A stretch of DNA of 64,000 bases from an uncultured Muribaculaceae bacterium (GTDB lineage Bacteria > Bacteroidota > Bacteroidia > Bacteroidales > Muribaculaceae), in NCBI GenBank assembly GCA_947525975.1, contig CANNVE010000006.1, forward strand, positions 1-64,000. Reading direction: 5' to 3'. The notes below the pieces were generated by a model that searched no databases, was not told the origin of the DNA, and worked only from the letters and a program-made list of their open reading frames with translations. The position numbers were made by a program, and so were the translations under genes. Below, piece by piece: positions 46,559-56,166 of the stretch; position 1 is the first letter of the stretch, and each line of letters opens with the position of its first letter.

Positions 46559-47962
46559 ATGAAACTGAATCTTTTCGCTTCGCAAGCGGCAATAGTCGCT
46601 TTGCTGCTGGCAGGGACTTCGTGCAACGATGACTGGGGACAGGCCGATCCGCCGGCCGGCAACCAAGTCTATCCCACGCTCCAAAAGGCAGGCGAGATTA
46701 ATTTCGACGATGAGACCGCTCTCGATCCCGACAAATACGTCGTGGTTGAGTCTACGGGCGGTACAGCTCCCGAAATTGTCACAGACGCCATCGCCAAGAG
46801 CCCCGTGCTCCAGCTCAATCAGGGCACAGTGTCTTTCGCCAATCCGCTGGCAAACCTCAAGTGCCAGAAGGCTGCATCCTTCACGTTCTGGATGCACCAG
46901 CCCATGGAAAAAGACGAGGAAGGCAACCCCATCGGCGATCAGGACATCCAGAGCCCCATCATCACATTTGTCAATGAGGCATCGTCTCCCGCTCCCGAGG
47001 CCGCTTCAAGAATCGAAGCCGAGCCCTACAGCGTTTATGGCTCGCTTTCGTTCACAGCCAATGGCAAAATCGACTACAACACCACCGCCGGCACATTCGT
47101 GGCCAACGATCCCGCCGAGGCGCTCACCGGATACATACCCGGAGGCGAATGGCACTATGTGGCAGTCACCATCAACGACAAAGGATACGCAATCGCCGTC
47201 GACGGCGAAAAGAAAGCCGAAGTGACCGTAGAGGACTTCGACACCATGCAGATGGTGGAATTCATGAACAACGCATCCACCGTGCAGATCGGCTCGCTGG
47301 AGTCTACACAGCAGCTTCTGGTCGATGACGTAAACATCTACCGCAATGCCTTGACCGATAAGGAGAACAAGCGTCCCAAGAAGGGCAACATCGGAAAAGA
47401 GCCGGGCAGCGACAACGGCGACGACTTTGAATATCCGATAGCCACCAAGTCAGAAATCGGCCTACCCGACTGCACCACAGCCTGGTGGTCAGAATTCTCC
47501 GACTATTATTCATTCCCCGGCAACACTGCCCTGCACCTGGCCTTCACCAACCACACCAGCGGCGGCGGAAACTGGAATAACTGGAACCTTTGCGTCAGCA
47601 CCAACGCCGAGCGCGGAGCCGACGGATACAGCGAGTACTTCGTGATCCGCTCTGACGCTTACGGATGGGGCGCAAGCTACGGCGACGGAAAGTGGGCCAA
47701 CGAAGGCTACCCCACCAACGACTCCGAATGGGCCGACTTCCGCACCAACATGGAGGGCGCCAACGTGGTCATGAACATAGCCCGCAATGGCGAGTCGACC
47801 ACAGTGACCGCCGCGCAGAATTGCCCCAACGGCACTGTATATAAAGAGGTGTTCACCGCTCCCACAGGCGACGAAGATGACACCATCAACGCATTCCTCC
47901 TCGTCGACGGTTCGTACCTGGAGATGCAGTCAGCCCAATTCACAGTGGCCGCTTTCAAATAA
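46559..47962 (+). CDS. Surface glycan-binding lipoprotein candidate (LamG-like plus novel C-terminal domain)
   Basis: A 467-residue lipoprotein (lipobox ending SC, Cys22). The first two thirds (about 45-265) look like a concanavalin/LamG jelly roll: a strand-rich stretch with FTFWMHQPM, GGEWHYVAVTIND and LLVDDVNIYRNALTD. A linker KPKKGNIGKEPGSDNGDD-like segment leads to a C-terminal domain (about 295-467) rich in aromatic residues (TTAWWSEFSDYYSFP, GGNWNNWNL, AYGWGASY), likely a carbohydrate-binding module. Its place, directly before susC, is where Bacteroidales encode surface glycan-binding proteins, and it matches the BT0365 position of the B. thetaiotaomicron arabinan locus as I recall it. 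Confidence 0.75.
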   Translation: MKLNLFASQAAIVALLLAGTSCNDDWGQADPPAGNQVYPTLQKAGEINFDDETALDPDKYVVVESTGGTAPEIVTDAIAKSPVLQLNQGTVSFANPLANLKCQKAASFTFWMHQPMEKDEEGNPIGDQDIQSPIITFVNEASSPAPEAASRIEAEPYSVYGSLSFTANGKIDYNTTAGTFVANDPAEALTGYIPGGEWHYVAVTINDKGYAIAVDGEKKAEVTVEDFDTMQMVEFMNNASTVQIGSLESTQQLLVDDVNIYRNALTDKENKRPKKGNIGKEPGSDNGDDFEYPIATKSEIGLPDCTTAWWSEFSDYYSFPGNTALHLAFTNHTSGGGNWNNWNLCVSTNAERGADGYSEYFVIRSDAYGWGASYGDGKWANEGYPTNDSEWADFRTNMEGANVVMNIARNGESTTVTAAQNCPNGTVYKEVFTAPTGDEDDTINAFLLVDGSYLEMQSAQFTVAAFK

Positions 47963-47988
47963 TAACAACTTAAATCCAATACACAGTA

Positions 47989-50900
47989 ATGAATAACTCA
48001 GGCAAAACAGCAGGCATCGCCTCATCGCTCAAGCGAATGGCCATGCTGACGGCGGCGTTCATGCTGCTGGCCGTGCTTGGCGGTTATGCCCAGACCAAGG
48101 TCACCGGCACAGTCCAGGACCGCGAGGGCGAGCCCCTGATCGGCGCGTCTGTTATAGAAAAAGGCAAGAGCGCCGGCACAATCACCGACATTGACGGCAA
48201 CTTCGTCATTATCGTGCAAGATCCGCAGACGGCGGTCCTCACCATAAGCTATATCGGATACAACACCAAGGAGGTGCCCGTGGCAGGCAAGTCGTCTCTG
48301 TCAGTGACCCTCGACGACTCATCGACGGCCCTTGAAGAAGTGGTGGTCGTAGGCTACGGCCAGCAGAAGAAGGAATCGGTGATCGGCGCCATCTCGCAGG
48401 TGGGCGCGGCCGACCTGCTCGAGACCCCTGCCGCCAACATCTCGCAGGCTCTCACCGGCAAGGTGCCCGGCGTGATCACATCGCAGACTTCGGGCATGCC
48501 CGGCGCTGACGACGCAGCCATCTACATCCGCGGTCGCGCCACATTCGCAGGCGACGCCCAGCCTCTGGTGCTCGTAGACGGCATCGAGCGCTCATTCTCG
48601 CAGATCGCCCCTGACGACATCGAGACCATCTCGGTGCTCAAGGACGCTTCGGCCACCGCAGTCTATGGTGTGCGCGGCGCCAACGGCGTTATGCTCATCA
48701 CCACCAAGCGAGGCAAGGAGCAGAAACCCGTGGTGAGCCTCACGGCCAACTGGCAGTTCCAGACCCCTACCCGCAAGGACACATACCTCGACTCTTACAA
48801 CTCTGTCACCCTCCTGGAGGAAGCCCTCGCCAACGACGGCCTGCCCTCGCAGTATTCGGCCAACGACATCGAGATGTTCCGCAAGAGCTCGCTCGGCCAG
48901 CTCAGCGGCCTCGACGCCATGATCTACCCCAACGTAGACTGGTATGACGAAGTGATCCGCTCTTCTGCTCCCGCTCAGCGCTACAACGCAAGCATCCGTG
49001 GCGGCACAAAGCGCATGCGCTACTACGCTTCGCTCGAATACTATGACCAGGGCTCTCTCTTCAAGGAAATGTCAAACGACCAATACGGCAACAAGTCATC
49101 GATCGGATACAAGCGCTACGGCTTCCGCGCCAACGCTGACCTCTTCCTGACCAAGGACCTCACCGTGTCAGTCAACTTCGGCACCCGCTTCGAAGAGCGC
49201 CGCGGCCCCAACTCAAGCGAGGAAGCAAACTACAGCAACATCTACTATCAGATCAACCACATGCCCGGCTGGCTCTTCCCCGTATCGTACACCGTGCAGA
49301 ACGGCGAGAGCACCAAGACCCTCTATTCAGGCACATCGCAGTACCAGGGCAACCCCGTGGCCGTGCTCTCCGAGGGCGGATACCACAAGGGCATCAAGAC
49401 CATCAACGAGACCAACCTTATAGCCGACTACAAGCTCGACTTCATCACCCAGGGCCTCTCGGCAAGGGCTATGGCTTCGTTTGACTACGAAAACTACCAC
49501 AACAACCGATACACAAAGGGCTTCGCCACCTACGAGCTCATCGACCGCAACGCTCCAGAATCGATCGATTCGTACAACAGATTCAACAAGGACGAGATCA
49601 TGGCTTCGGGCTACGACTCATACACCGTCTACAAGCTCTATCTGGAAGCCCAGCTCAATTACGCCCGCACATTCAACGAAGTGCACGACGTGACCGCAAT
49701 GGTGCTCTACATGCAGAATGACCTGCGCAGAAACTCTGAGCTGGCACGCCGCTACCAAGGCGTCGTGGGCCGTATCACCTACGCCTTCATGGGCAAGTAC
49801 CTCGCCGAAATCAACGCCGGCTACAACGGCTCTGAAAACTTCATGAAGGGCCGCCGCTTCGGCTTCTTCCCCGCCTTCTCGCTTGGCTGGCGCATCACCG
49901 AGGAGAGCTTCATGGAAAGCACCCGCTCTTGGCTCAACAACCTCAAGGTGCGCGCAAGCTACGGCGAGGTCGGCAATGACAACTACGCAGGCCAGCGCTT
50001 CCTCTTCGAGCAGAAATGGTCGCAGATCAGCAATGACTACTACTTTGGTGCGTCTTCGGGCCAGACCGGTATCTTCGAGCAGCAATACCCCAACTACGGC
50101 GTGACCTGGGAGCGTGCCCACAAGTACAACGCAGGTCTTGAATTCGCCCTCTTCAACAGCCGCCTCAACGGTGTCCTCGACTACTTCTACGAGAAGCGCG
50201 ACAACATCCTCTGCGAGTATGGCACACGTCCCCTCTGGTTTGGTGTGACATCAGCCGTGGGCAACCTTGGCGAGACCACCAACAAGGGCTTTGAAATCGA
50301 GCTCCGCTGGAACGACAAGATCGGCAACGTAAACTACAACATCGGCGCTAACTTCTCTCACGCAAAGAATGAGATCAAGGAGATGAACGAGCCCGCAGGC
50401 AAGACTTCATACCGCAAGCGCACAGGCCACGGCATCGACCAATACTTCGGCCTGCAGTGCGACGGCTTCGTCACAGAGGCTGACCTGGCCGATCCCAACT
50501 TCCCCAAGTCGACATTCGGCACCGTGAAGGTGGGCGACCTGAAATACCGCGACATGAACGGCGACGGATTCATCGATGACCGCGACGAGACATTCATCGG
50601 ATACACCAACATCCCCGAAAACACCTACGCCCTCACCCTCGGCGCCAACTGGAAGGGATTCGGAGTCTCTGTGATGTTCCAGGGCGTTGACCACGTGAGC
50701 CGCTACTACGACGCCGAAGCCATGTACGCTTTCGTGGCCGGCGGCAAAGTCAAGGAGCACCACCTCGACCGCTGGAATCCCGCTCTCTCCGAGCAGGAAA
50801 ACCTGGCCAAGGCCAAATATCCGCTGCTGCACTATGACAGCTACGGCGACCACAACCAGCGCACCAACTCGTTCTTCCTCAAGAACGGCGCATTCTGCCG

Positions 50901-51102
50901 TCTGAAGAACGTAGAGCTCAGCTACTCGCTGCCTCTCTCGCTCATACGCCACGCAGGCATGAGCGAATGCCGATTCTACGTCAACGGCAACAACCTCGTC
51001 ACCTGGGATCACCTCGGAGGCCTCACCGACCCCGAAAGCAACGGCTCTAACCGCTATCCCATCTGCAAGACCGTAAACTTTGGCGTAAACATCCAATTCT
51101 AA
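47989..51102 (+). CDS. SusC-type TonB-dependent transporter 1
   Basis: A 1,037-residue outer-membrane oligosaccharide importer. Signal peptide to about residue 35 (GGYAQ), a carboxypeptidase-D-like regulatory domain (about 36-110: VTGTVQDREGEPLIGASV), a canonical TonB box (ALEEVVVVGYG, about 112-122), a plug domain with the RagA/SusC signature VYGVRGANGVMLITTKRG, and a 22-strand barrel ending in the aromatic residue of NIQF. It starts 26 bases after the SGBP candidate and is followed by its SusD partner 13 bases later. Predicted to import arabino-oligosaccharides. Confidence 0.95.
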   Translation: MNNSGKTAGIASSLKRMAMLTAAFMLLAVLGGYAQTKVTGTVQDREGEPLIGASVIEKGKSAGTITDIDGNFVIIVQDPQTAVLTISYIGYNTKEVPVAGKSSLSVTLDDSSTALEEVVVVGYGQQKKESVIGAISQVGAADLLETPAANISQALTGKVPGVITSQTSGMPGADDAAIYIRGRATFAGDAQPLVLVDGIERSFSQIAPDDIETISVLKDASATAVYGVRGANGVMLITTKRGKEQKPVVSLTANWQFQTPTRKDTYLDSYNSVTLLEEALANDGLPSQYSANDIEMFRKSSLGQLSGLDAMIYPNVDWYDEVIRSSAPAQRYNASIRGGTKRMRYYASLEYYDQGSLFKEMSNDQYGNKSSIGYKRYGFRANADLFLTKDLTVSVNFGTRFEERRGPNSSEEANYSNIYYQINHMPGWLFPVSYTVQNGESTKTLYSGTSQYQGNPVAVLSEGGYHKGIKTINETNLIADYKLDFITQGLSARAMASFDYENYHNNRYTKGFATYELIDRNAPESIDSYNRFNKDEIMASGYDSYTVYKLYLEAQLNYARTFNEVHDVTAMVLYMQNDLRRNSELARRYQGVVGRITYAFMGKYLAEINAGYNGSENFMKGRRFGFFPAFSLGWRITEESFMESTRSWLNNLKVRASYGEVGNDNYAGQRFLFEQKWSQISNDYYFGASSGQTGIFEQQYPNYGVTWERAHKYNAGLEFALFNSRLNGVLDYFYEKRDNILCEYGTRPLWFGVTSAVGNLGETTNKGFEIELRWNDKIGNVNYNIGANFSHAKNEIKEMNEPAGKTSYRKRTGHGIDQYFGLQCDGFVTEADLADPNFPKSTFGTVKVGDLKYRDMNGDGFIDDRDETFIGYTNIPENTYALTLGANWKGFGVSVMFQGVDHVSRYYDAEAMYAFVAGGKVKEHHLDRWNPALSEQENLAKAKYPLLHYDSYGDHNQRTNSFFLKNGAFCRLKNVELSYSLPLSLIRHAGMSECRFYVNGNNLVTWDHLGGLTDPESNGSNRYPICKTVNFGVNIQF

Positions 51103-51115
51103 TGCCGAAATCATC

Positions 51116-52897
51116 ATGAAAAAGTATATTCTGAATCTCACCGGTGCGGCCTTCATTGCCCTTGGCGGAATCTCGCTCTCCTCTTGCAGCGACTTCCTCG
51201 ACAAGCAGCCGTCGTCTGACCTCACCGAGGACAAGACGCTGTCTGACTGGAATATGTTCTACTATTTCCACACCGACACATACAACTTCCTCCGCCACGG
51301 AGCGGCCTGCATGAACGACTCTTGGGTCGACGCAGCCACCGACCTGTCAGAGACATCGTTCGCCACCGGCGGCGCTCGCCTTTCGTTCAACATCGGCAAC
51401 TACTATGCCGGTGCCGGATCGCGCGAGCTCATCGACACATGGGAAAGCCGCTATCGCGGCATCCGCAAATGCAACCGCGTCATCACCCAGATCGACCAGG
51501 TGCCCTTCGACATCACCAAGAGCAAGGAAGAGAACGAGAAGCTTCGTCGCCAGACCGTAGCCGAGGCCCGCGCATTCCGCGCATTCTTCTATTGGGAGAT
51601 GTTCCTGCGCTTCGGTCCGCTGCCCATCATCGAGGAAGTGCTCGACCCTGACAAAGACATGATCACCCCCTACCTCAACCGCCCGTCGGTGAAGGAATAC
51701 GTGGTTGACTTCGTTATAGCCGAGCTCGAAGACGCATATGACGACCTGCTGCCATACGACGAAGCCTGGGACGCAAACCGCATCGGACGCCTCTCGCAGC
51801 CCATGGCCATGGCCATGCTCTCGCGCATCAAGCTCTACATGGCTTCTCCGCGCTACGCTTCTCAGTCAGGCATCACCTGGCAGGACGCCGCCGACGCATC
51901 GAAGAAGTTCATCGACACTTTCGGCGACAAATTCGAGCTCTTCGACGAGCTTAACCACTCGGGCATGGAGAACTACACCAACGCCATCCTGCGCGAGCCT
52001 TATGCCGGACAAAACCATGAGACCATCTTCTTCCGCAACGACCAGAACATAGGCTGGAGCCAGATAGTAATGGACAGCCCCGTGGGCGAAGGCGGACGCG
52101 GAGGCAACTGCCCCTCGCAGAATCTCGTGGACATGTACGACATGGTCGACGGCTCTGCCCCATTCACCAACTATGACGCCACCGGCGCACCCGTATATGT
52201 CAACGGCCAGCCCACGATCAACGCCGCCAGCGGCTACCGCGAAGGCTCAAGCGCCATGTGGGCCAACCGCGACCCGCGCTTTGCCGCCACCGTCCTCTAC
52301 CAGGGCGTAGAGTGGGGCACGATGCGTCCGAGCCCGTACATCGACGTGATCGCAGGCCATGCCGACAACCCCGCCGGCAACGCCAACTCCACTCCCACCG
52401 GATACTACATGCGCAAGTACATCCCCCAGACCGTGCTTTCGAGCAACCATGGCGGATCAGCTCGCCGCCTTTGGACCATCATCCGCTACGCCGAGATCCT
52501 CATGAACTACGCCGAGGCCCTCAACGAGATCAACTACGCCTCAAACAAGACTGAAGTTTGCAGCCTTCTCGACCAAGTGCGCCACCGCGCAGGCATCACA
52601 GGCGACGTAGCCGACCGCGCAGACCTGAACTCACAGGATGCCATGCGCAACTTCATCCACAAGGAGCGCACCGTGGAATTCGCTTTCGAGGAGCATCGCC
52701 CGTGGGACGTGCGCCGCTGGAACGTGGCCGTTGAGGCCCTCTCGCGCCCCATCTACGGCGTCGAGGTCAAGGAAGACGGCTCTGTCACCCGCAAAGTGGC
52801 CCAGGAACGCGTATTCCAGGAAAAGATGTACCTCTATCCCATCCCCGAGACCGAATCCTGGAAGACTAACATTGAGAACAACCCCGGTTGGAATTAA
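51116..52897 (+). CDS. SusD-type lipoprotein 1
   Basis: A 593-residue RagB/SusD family lipoprotein (lipobox SSC, Cys24) that caps SusC1 and captures glycan at the cell surface. The SusD helical frame shows in KQPSSDLTEDKTLSDW near the start, ESRYRGIRKCNRVI, the VAEARAFRAFFYWEM block and RYAEILMNYAEALNEI then EHRPWDVRRWN at the end. Length is in the normal range. It directly follows SusC1 in the operon. Confidence 0.95.
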   Translation: MKKYILNLTGAAFIALGGISLSSCSDFLDKQPSSDLTEDKTLSDWNMFYYFHTDTYNFLRHGAACMNDSWVDAATDLSETSFATGGARLSFNIGNYYAGAGSRELIDTWESRYRGIRKCNRVITQIDQVPFDITKSKEENEKLRRQTVAEARAFRAFFYWEMFLRFGPLPIIEEVLDPDKDMITPYLNRPSVKEYVVDFVIAELEDAYDDLLPYDEAWDANRIGRLSQPMAMAMLSRIKLYMASPRYASQSGITWQDAADASKKFIDTFGDKFELFDELNHSGMENYTNAILREPYAGQNHETIFFRNDQNIGWSQIVMDSPVGEGGRGGNCPSQNLVDMYDMVDGSAPFTNYDATGAPVYVNGQPTINAASGYREGSSAMWANRDPRFAATVLYQGVEWGTMRPSPYIDVIAGHADNPAGNANSTPTGYYMRKYIPQTVLSSNHGGSARRLWTIIRYAEILMNYAEALNEINYASNKTEVCSLLDQVRHRAGITGDVADRADLNSQDAMRNFIHKERTVEFAFEEHRPWDVRRWNVAVEALSRPIYGVEVKEDGSVTRKVAQERVFQEKMYLYPIPETESWKTNIENNPGWN

Positions 52898-52915
52898 CAG
52901 TGAATCTATATCCAA

Positions 52916-55900
52916 ATGAAAAATATAACTAACAATACCACCCGACAGGGCATGCGTCCGCTCGCGGCGCTGCTCGTAGCAAGCACCCTGTCAATGTCAG
53001 TGGCCACAGCCGCCGACCTCAAGGGACGCGTCACCGACCCCGACGGCAATCCTATCGCCGGAGCCGTGGTCAACGTGGCCGAGCAGAGCAGAATAGCCCT
53101 GACTGACATGGACGGAAATTTCGTGCTGAAAGGCGCCGCTAACGGCGATGAAATCAATACATCATCGGTAGGATACATCTCTTCGATCGACACCGTGGCC
53201 AACGCTGCCGACAACATGGTGATCATCCTCCTCCCCGACGACGACATCTACTCTCACCTGCGCGACGTGGCCTTCGACAAGAAGCCCGCGAAGTACATGA
53301 CCGAGGCTACGTCAATCGTCAGCGGCAAGGAGCTGCAGCGCTATCCCATCACAGTGCTTCAGAACGCCTTCAACTCTACCCTCGCCGGCACACAGACCTA
53401 TGAGGTGGCATCGGAGCCGGGCTGGTCAGAGACCAAACTCTACATCCGCGGCGTGCGCACCATGAACGCATCGGCACGCAACCCGATCATCATCGTCGAC
53501 AACGTGGAGCGCGACATTTCGTTCCTCGACGCATTCCCCATCGACAATGTCACCATCCTCAAGGACGCGGCCGCCACTGCCCTCTACGGCATGCGCGGAG
53601 CCAACGGCGTGGTGCTCGTCACCACCAAGCGCGGCAAGGAAGGCAAGACCAACATCGAGTTCACTCAAGAAATCGGCTTCCAGACTCTGACAGGCAAGGT
53701 TGAGAACCAGAACTCATACAACCACGCCCTCACGATGAACCAGGTGGCCTACCTCGACGGACGCGATCCGCGCTGGACCGATGAGCAGATAGAGAAATAC
53801 CGCCGCGTATGCGCCGGCGAGACTCTCGAAGGCATGGACCGCTACCGCTACTTCAACACCAACTGGTTTGACGTCCTCTACCGCGAGACAGCCCCCGTGT
53901 ACAAGACCAACCTGCAGATCTCCGGCGGCAACAACCGCGCGAAGTACTACATTTCGTTCTCTTATCTGCGCCAGGAAGGCATGTGGAGCAACGAAGGCAC
54001 AAGCATGAACAAGGGCTTCAACACCCAGCACGTGCTCAACCGCTGGAACCTCCGCTCTAACCTCGACGTGCAGGTCAACAAATACCTCAAGGTAGGTCTC
54101 GACCTCGGCGGCCGCATCGACAACATCATGCAGCCCACCGCATCGGTCTTCAACCTCACCACCTTCGGCGCCGTGGAGGCTGACCCCATGCGCCCGGTTT
54201 ACTGCCCCAACGGCGAGATCTACGTCGACGGCTTGGCCAACAACCCCCTCTATCAGCTCGGATCATCGGGCCAGGAGAAGAACCGCCGCCGCCAGCTCTA
54301 CTCTACCCTCAACGTAGAGGGCGACCTTGGAGTCATCACCCCCGGCCTCGGAGCAGAAGTAGTAGTCAGCTTTGACGCCTACGACGGATTCGAGTCTACA
54401 CAGCACAACTCAATCAACACCTACAGCTACGACTACACCAACACATCGGTGCAGAACGTGGAAGACTTCACCTACACGCAGACCAACCGCTATCAGGAGC
54501 TCACCAACCCCTCGGCCAACGAGCGCGACAACTCCTGGACCCTCAACCTGCGTGGCGGACTGAAGTACAACCGCCAATTCGGCAAGCACAATGTGAGCGC
54601 CAACGTGTTCATGCGCAGCTATATGCGCCGCCGCAACCGCGGCCCGCACTCGGCCAACTGGTTCCACCTCTCGTCTGACCGCTATCTGTCATACAACGCC
54701 GCCCTCACATACGTCTACGACGACCGCTATGTGATCAACGGCAACGTATCGCGCATGGGCTCTGACAACTTCGACCCCAACAACCGCTGGGGAACATTCT
54801 GGGGCGTGGGCGGCGCATGGATCGCATCACAGGAATCATTCCTGCGCAACGACTGGCTTGACCTGCTCAAGATCCGCGCAAGCTACGGCACCACCGGCAT
54901 GAACGACACCGGCGCTCCCCGCTATCCCTATCAGTCGATCTTCGAGCAGAACAACGGCTACATGTTCGGCACCACCAACGTATGGGTTCCCGGCTACAGG
55001 GAAGCCCGCGCCGGATCGTCGAACAGCCGCTGGGAAGTATCGAAGATGGTCAACCTTGGTCTCGACTGGGACATCTTCGGCAAGAAATTCTACGGCAACT
55101 TCGATATCTTCAAGGAATGGCGCAGCGACATCCTCGTATCTCGCTCCACCATCCCCTCGATGCTCGGCATCAGCTTCGCCCAAGACTCTTACGGCAAGGT
55201 AGAGAGCCACGGCTTCGAGCTCGTTGTGGGCCACGCCAACAAGATCGGCAAGGTAGAATATTCGATCGAAGGCATGCTCTCATACAACAAGAATAAGATC
55301 ACCGAAATGGACGAAGTCACTCCGCAGGTGCCCTGGCAGGCCAAGACCGGCGACCGCATCCGCGACTACGCCGAGGTGGCTGCGATCTACGAGAGCGGCA
55401 ACGCCGACATCATCGGCGGCTGGAACATGTACCAGTTCGACTTCTGGGCATCTGACCCCGACAAGATTTCAACATCTGCCGAAGACGCCATCGCCAACCC
55501 CGAGAAATACCCCTACAACTCATTCTCCGGCGGCGGACAGAAGCTCGGCACCGCAGTGTTCAAGGACATCAACGGCGACCGCGTGATTGACTCGAAGGAC
55601 ATGAAGCCCCTGGGCTACACCCTCCTCCCCGACCTCACTCCCTCTGTTGCCATCAACGTGGCTTACGCCGGATTTGACCTCCGCGTAGTGGGCACAGCCT
55701 ACCTCAACCGCTCGGTATTCCTCTCGCCCTCCATGACATTCTCTGAATGGGGCTCAAACAACTCCACCCACGAGGTTGTCAACGCATGGGGATACTATAC
55801 CGACGATCCTACCGACCCGCGCAACATCAACGCCAAGTGGCCCCGCCTGAGCTACACCTACAACACCGAGGACTCTTCTCGCGGAAGCACCACTTCGAGC

Positions 55901-56149
55901 TACAACAACGACATCTGGATCCAGAACGGCGACTACTTCTCGCTCCGCAACATCGAATTCGGATACTCGCTGCCACAGAAGCTCATCGCAAAGGCCTACA
56001 TGACCAAGTGCCGTGTATACTTCAACGCTTACAACGTAGCCACATGGAGCCACCTCCCCAAAGGCATGGACCCCGAGAAGCCCCTGTCGTACTGCTGGTG
56101 GTATCCCAAGACCCGCATATTCTCATTCGGCATCAACGTGGCATTCTAA
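52916..56149 (+). CDS. SusC-type TonB-dependent transporter 2
   Basis: A 1,077-residue second SusC. A regulatory domain (GRVTDPDGNPIAGAVVNV) and a plug with LYGMRGANGVVLVTTKRG are clear, as is the C-terminal FGINVAF. Unusually, the segment between regulatory and plug domains (DIYSHLRDVAFDKKPAKYM) lacks the EVVVxGYG TonB box present in SusC1. The signal peptide is preceded by a short polar start (MKNITNNTTRQG). It and SusD2 probably handle a different size or branching class of arabinan fragments. The paralogue is clearly diverged rather than a recent duplicate. Confidence 0.94.
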   Translation: MKNITNNTTRQGMRPLAALLVASTLSMSVATAADLKGRVTDPDGNPIAGAVVNVAEQSRIALTDMDGNFVLKGAANGDEINTSSVGYISSIDTVANAADNMVIILLPDDDIYSHLRDVAFDKKPAKYMTEATSIVSGKELQRYPITVLQNAFNSTLAGTQTYEVASEPGWSETKLYIRGVRTMNASARNPIIIVDNVERDISFLDAFPIDNVTILKDAAATALYGMRGANGVVLVTTKRGKEGKTNIEFTQEIGFQTLTGKVENQNSYNHALTMNQVAYLDGRDPRWTDEQIEKYRRVCAGETLEGMDRYRYFNTNWFDVLYRETAPVYKTNLQISGGNNRAKYYISFSYLRQEGMWSNEGTSMNKGFNTQHVLNRWNLRSNLDVQVNKYLKVGLDLGGRIDNIMQPTASVFNLTTFGAVEADPMRPVYCPNGEIYVDGLANNPLYQLGSSGQEKNRRRQLYSTLNVEGDLGVITPGLGAEVVVSFDAYDGFESTQHNSINTYSYDYTNTSVQNVEDFTYTQTNRYQELTNPSANERDNSWTLNLRGGLKYNRQFGKHNVSANVFMRSYMRRRNRGPHSANWFHLSSDRYLSYNAALTYVYDDRYVINGNVSRMGSDNFDPNNRWGTFWGVGGAWIASQESFLRNDWLDLLKIRASYGTTGMNDTGAPRYPYQSIFEQNNGYMFGTTNVWVPGYREARAGSSNSRWEVSKMVNLGLDWDIFGKKFYGNFDIFKEWRSDILVSRSTIPSMLGISFAQDSYGKVESHGFELVVGHANKIGKVEYSIEGMLSYNKNKITEMDEVTPQVPWQAKTGDRIRDYAEVAAIYESGNADIIGGWNMYQFDFWASDPDKISTSAEDAIANPEKYPYNSFSGGGQKLGTAVFKDINGDRVIDSKDMKPLGYTLLPDLTPSVAINVAYAGFDLRVVGTAYLNRSVFLSPSMTFSEWGSNNSTHEVVNAWGYYTDDPTDPRNINAKWPRLSYTYNTEDSSRGSTTSSYNNDIWIQNGDYFSLRNIEFGYSLPQKLIAKAYMTKCRVYFNAYNVATWSHLPKGMDPEKPLSYCWWYPKTRIFSFGINVAF

Positions 56150-56166
56150 CAAACCAATCGTAAACA

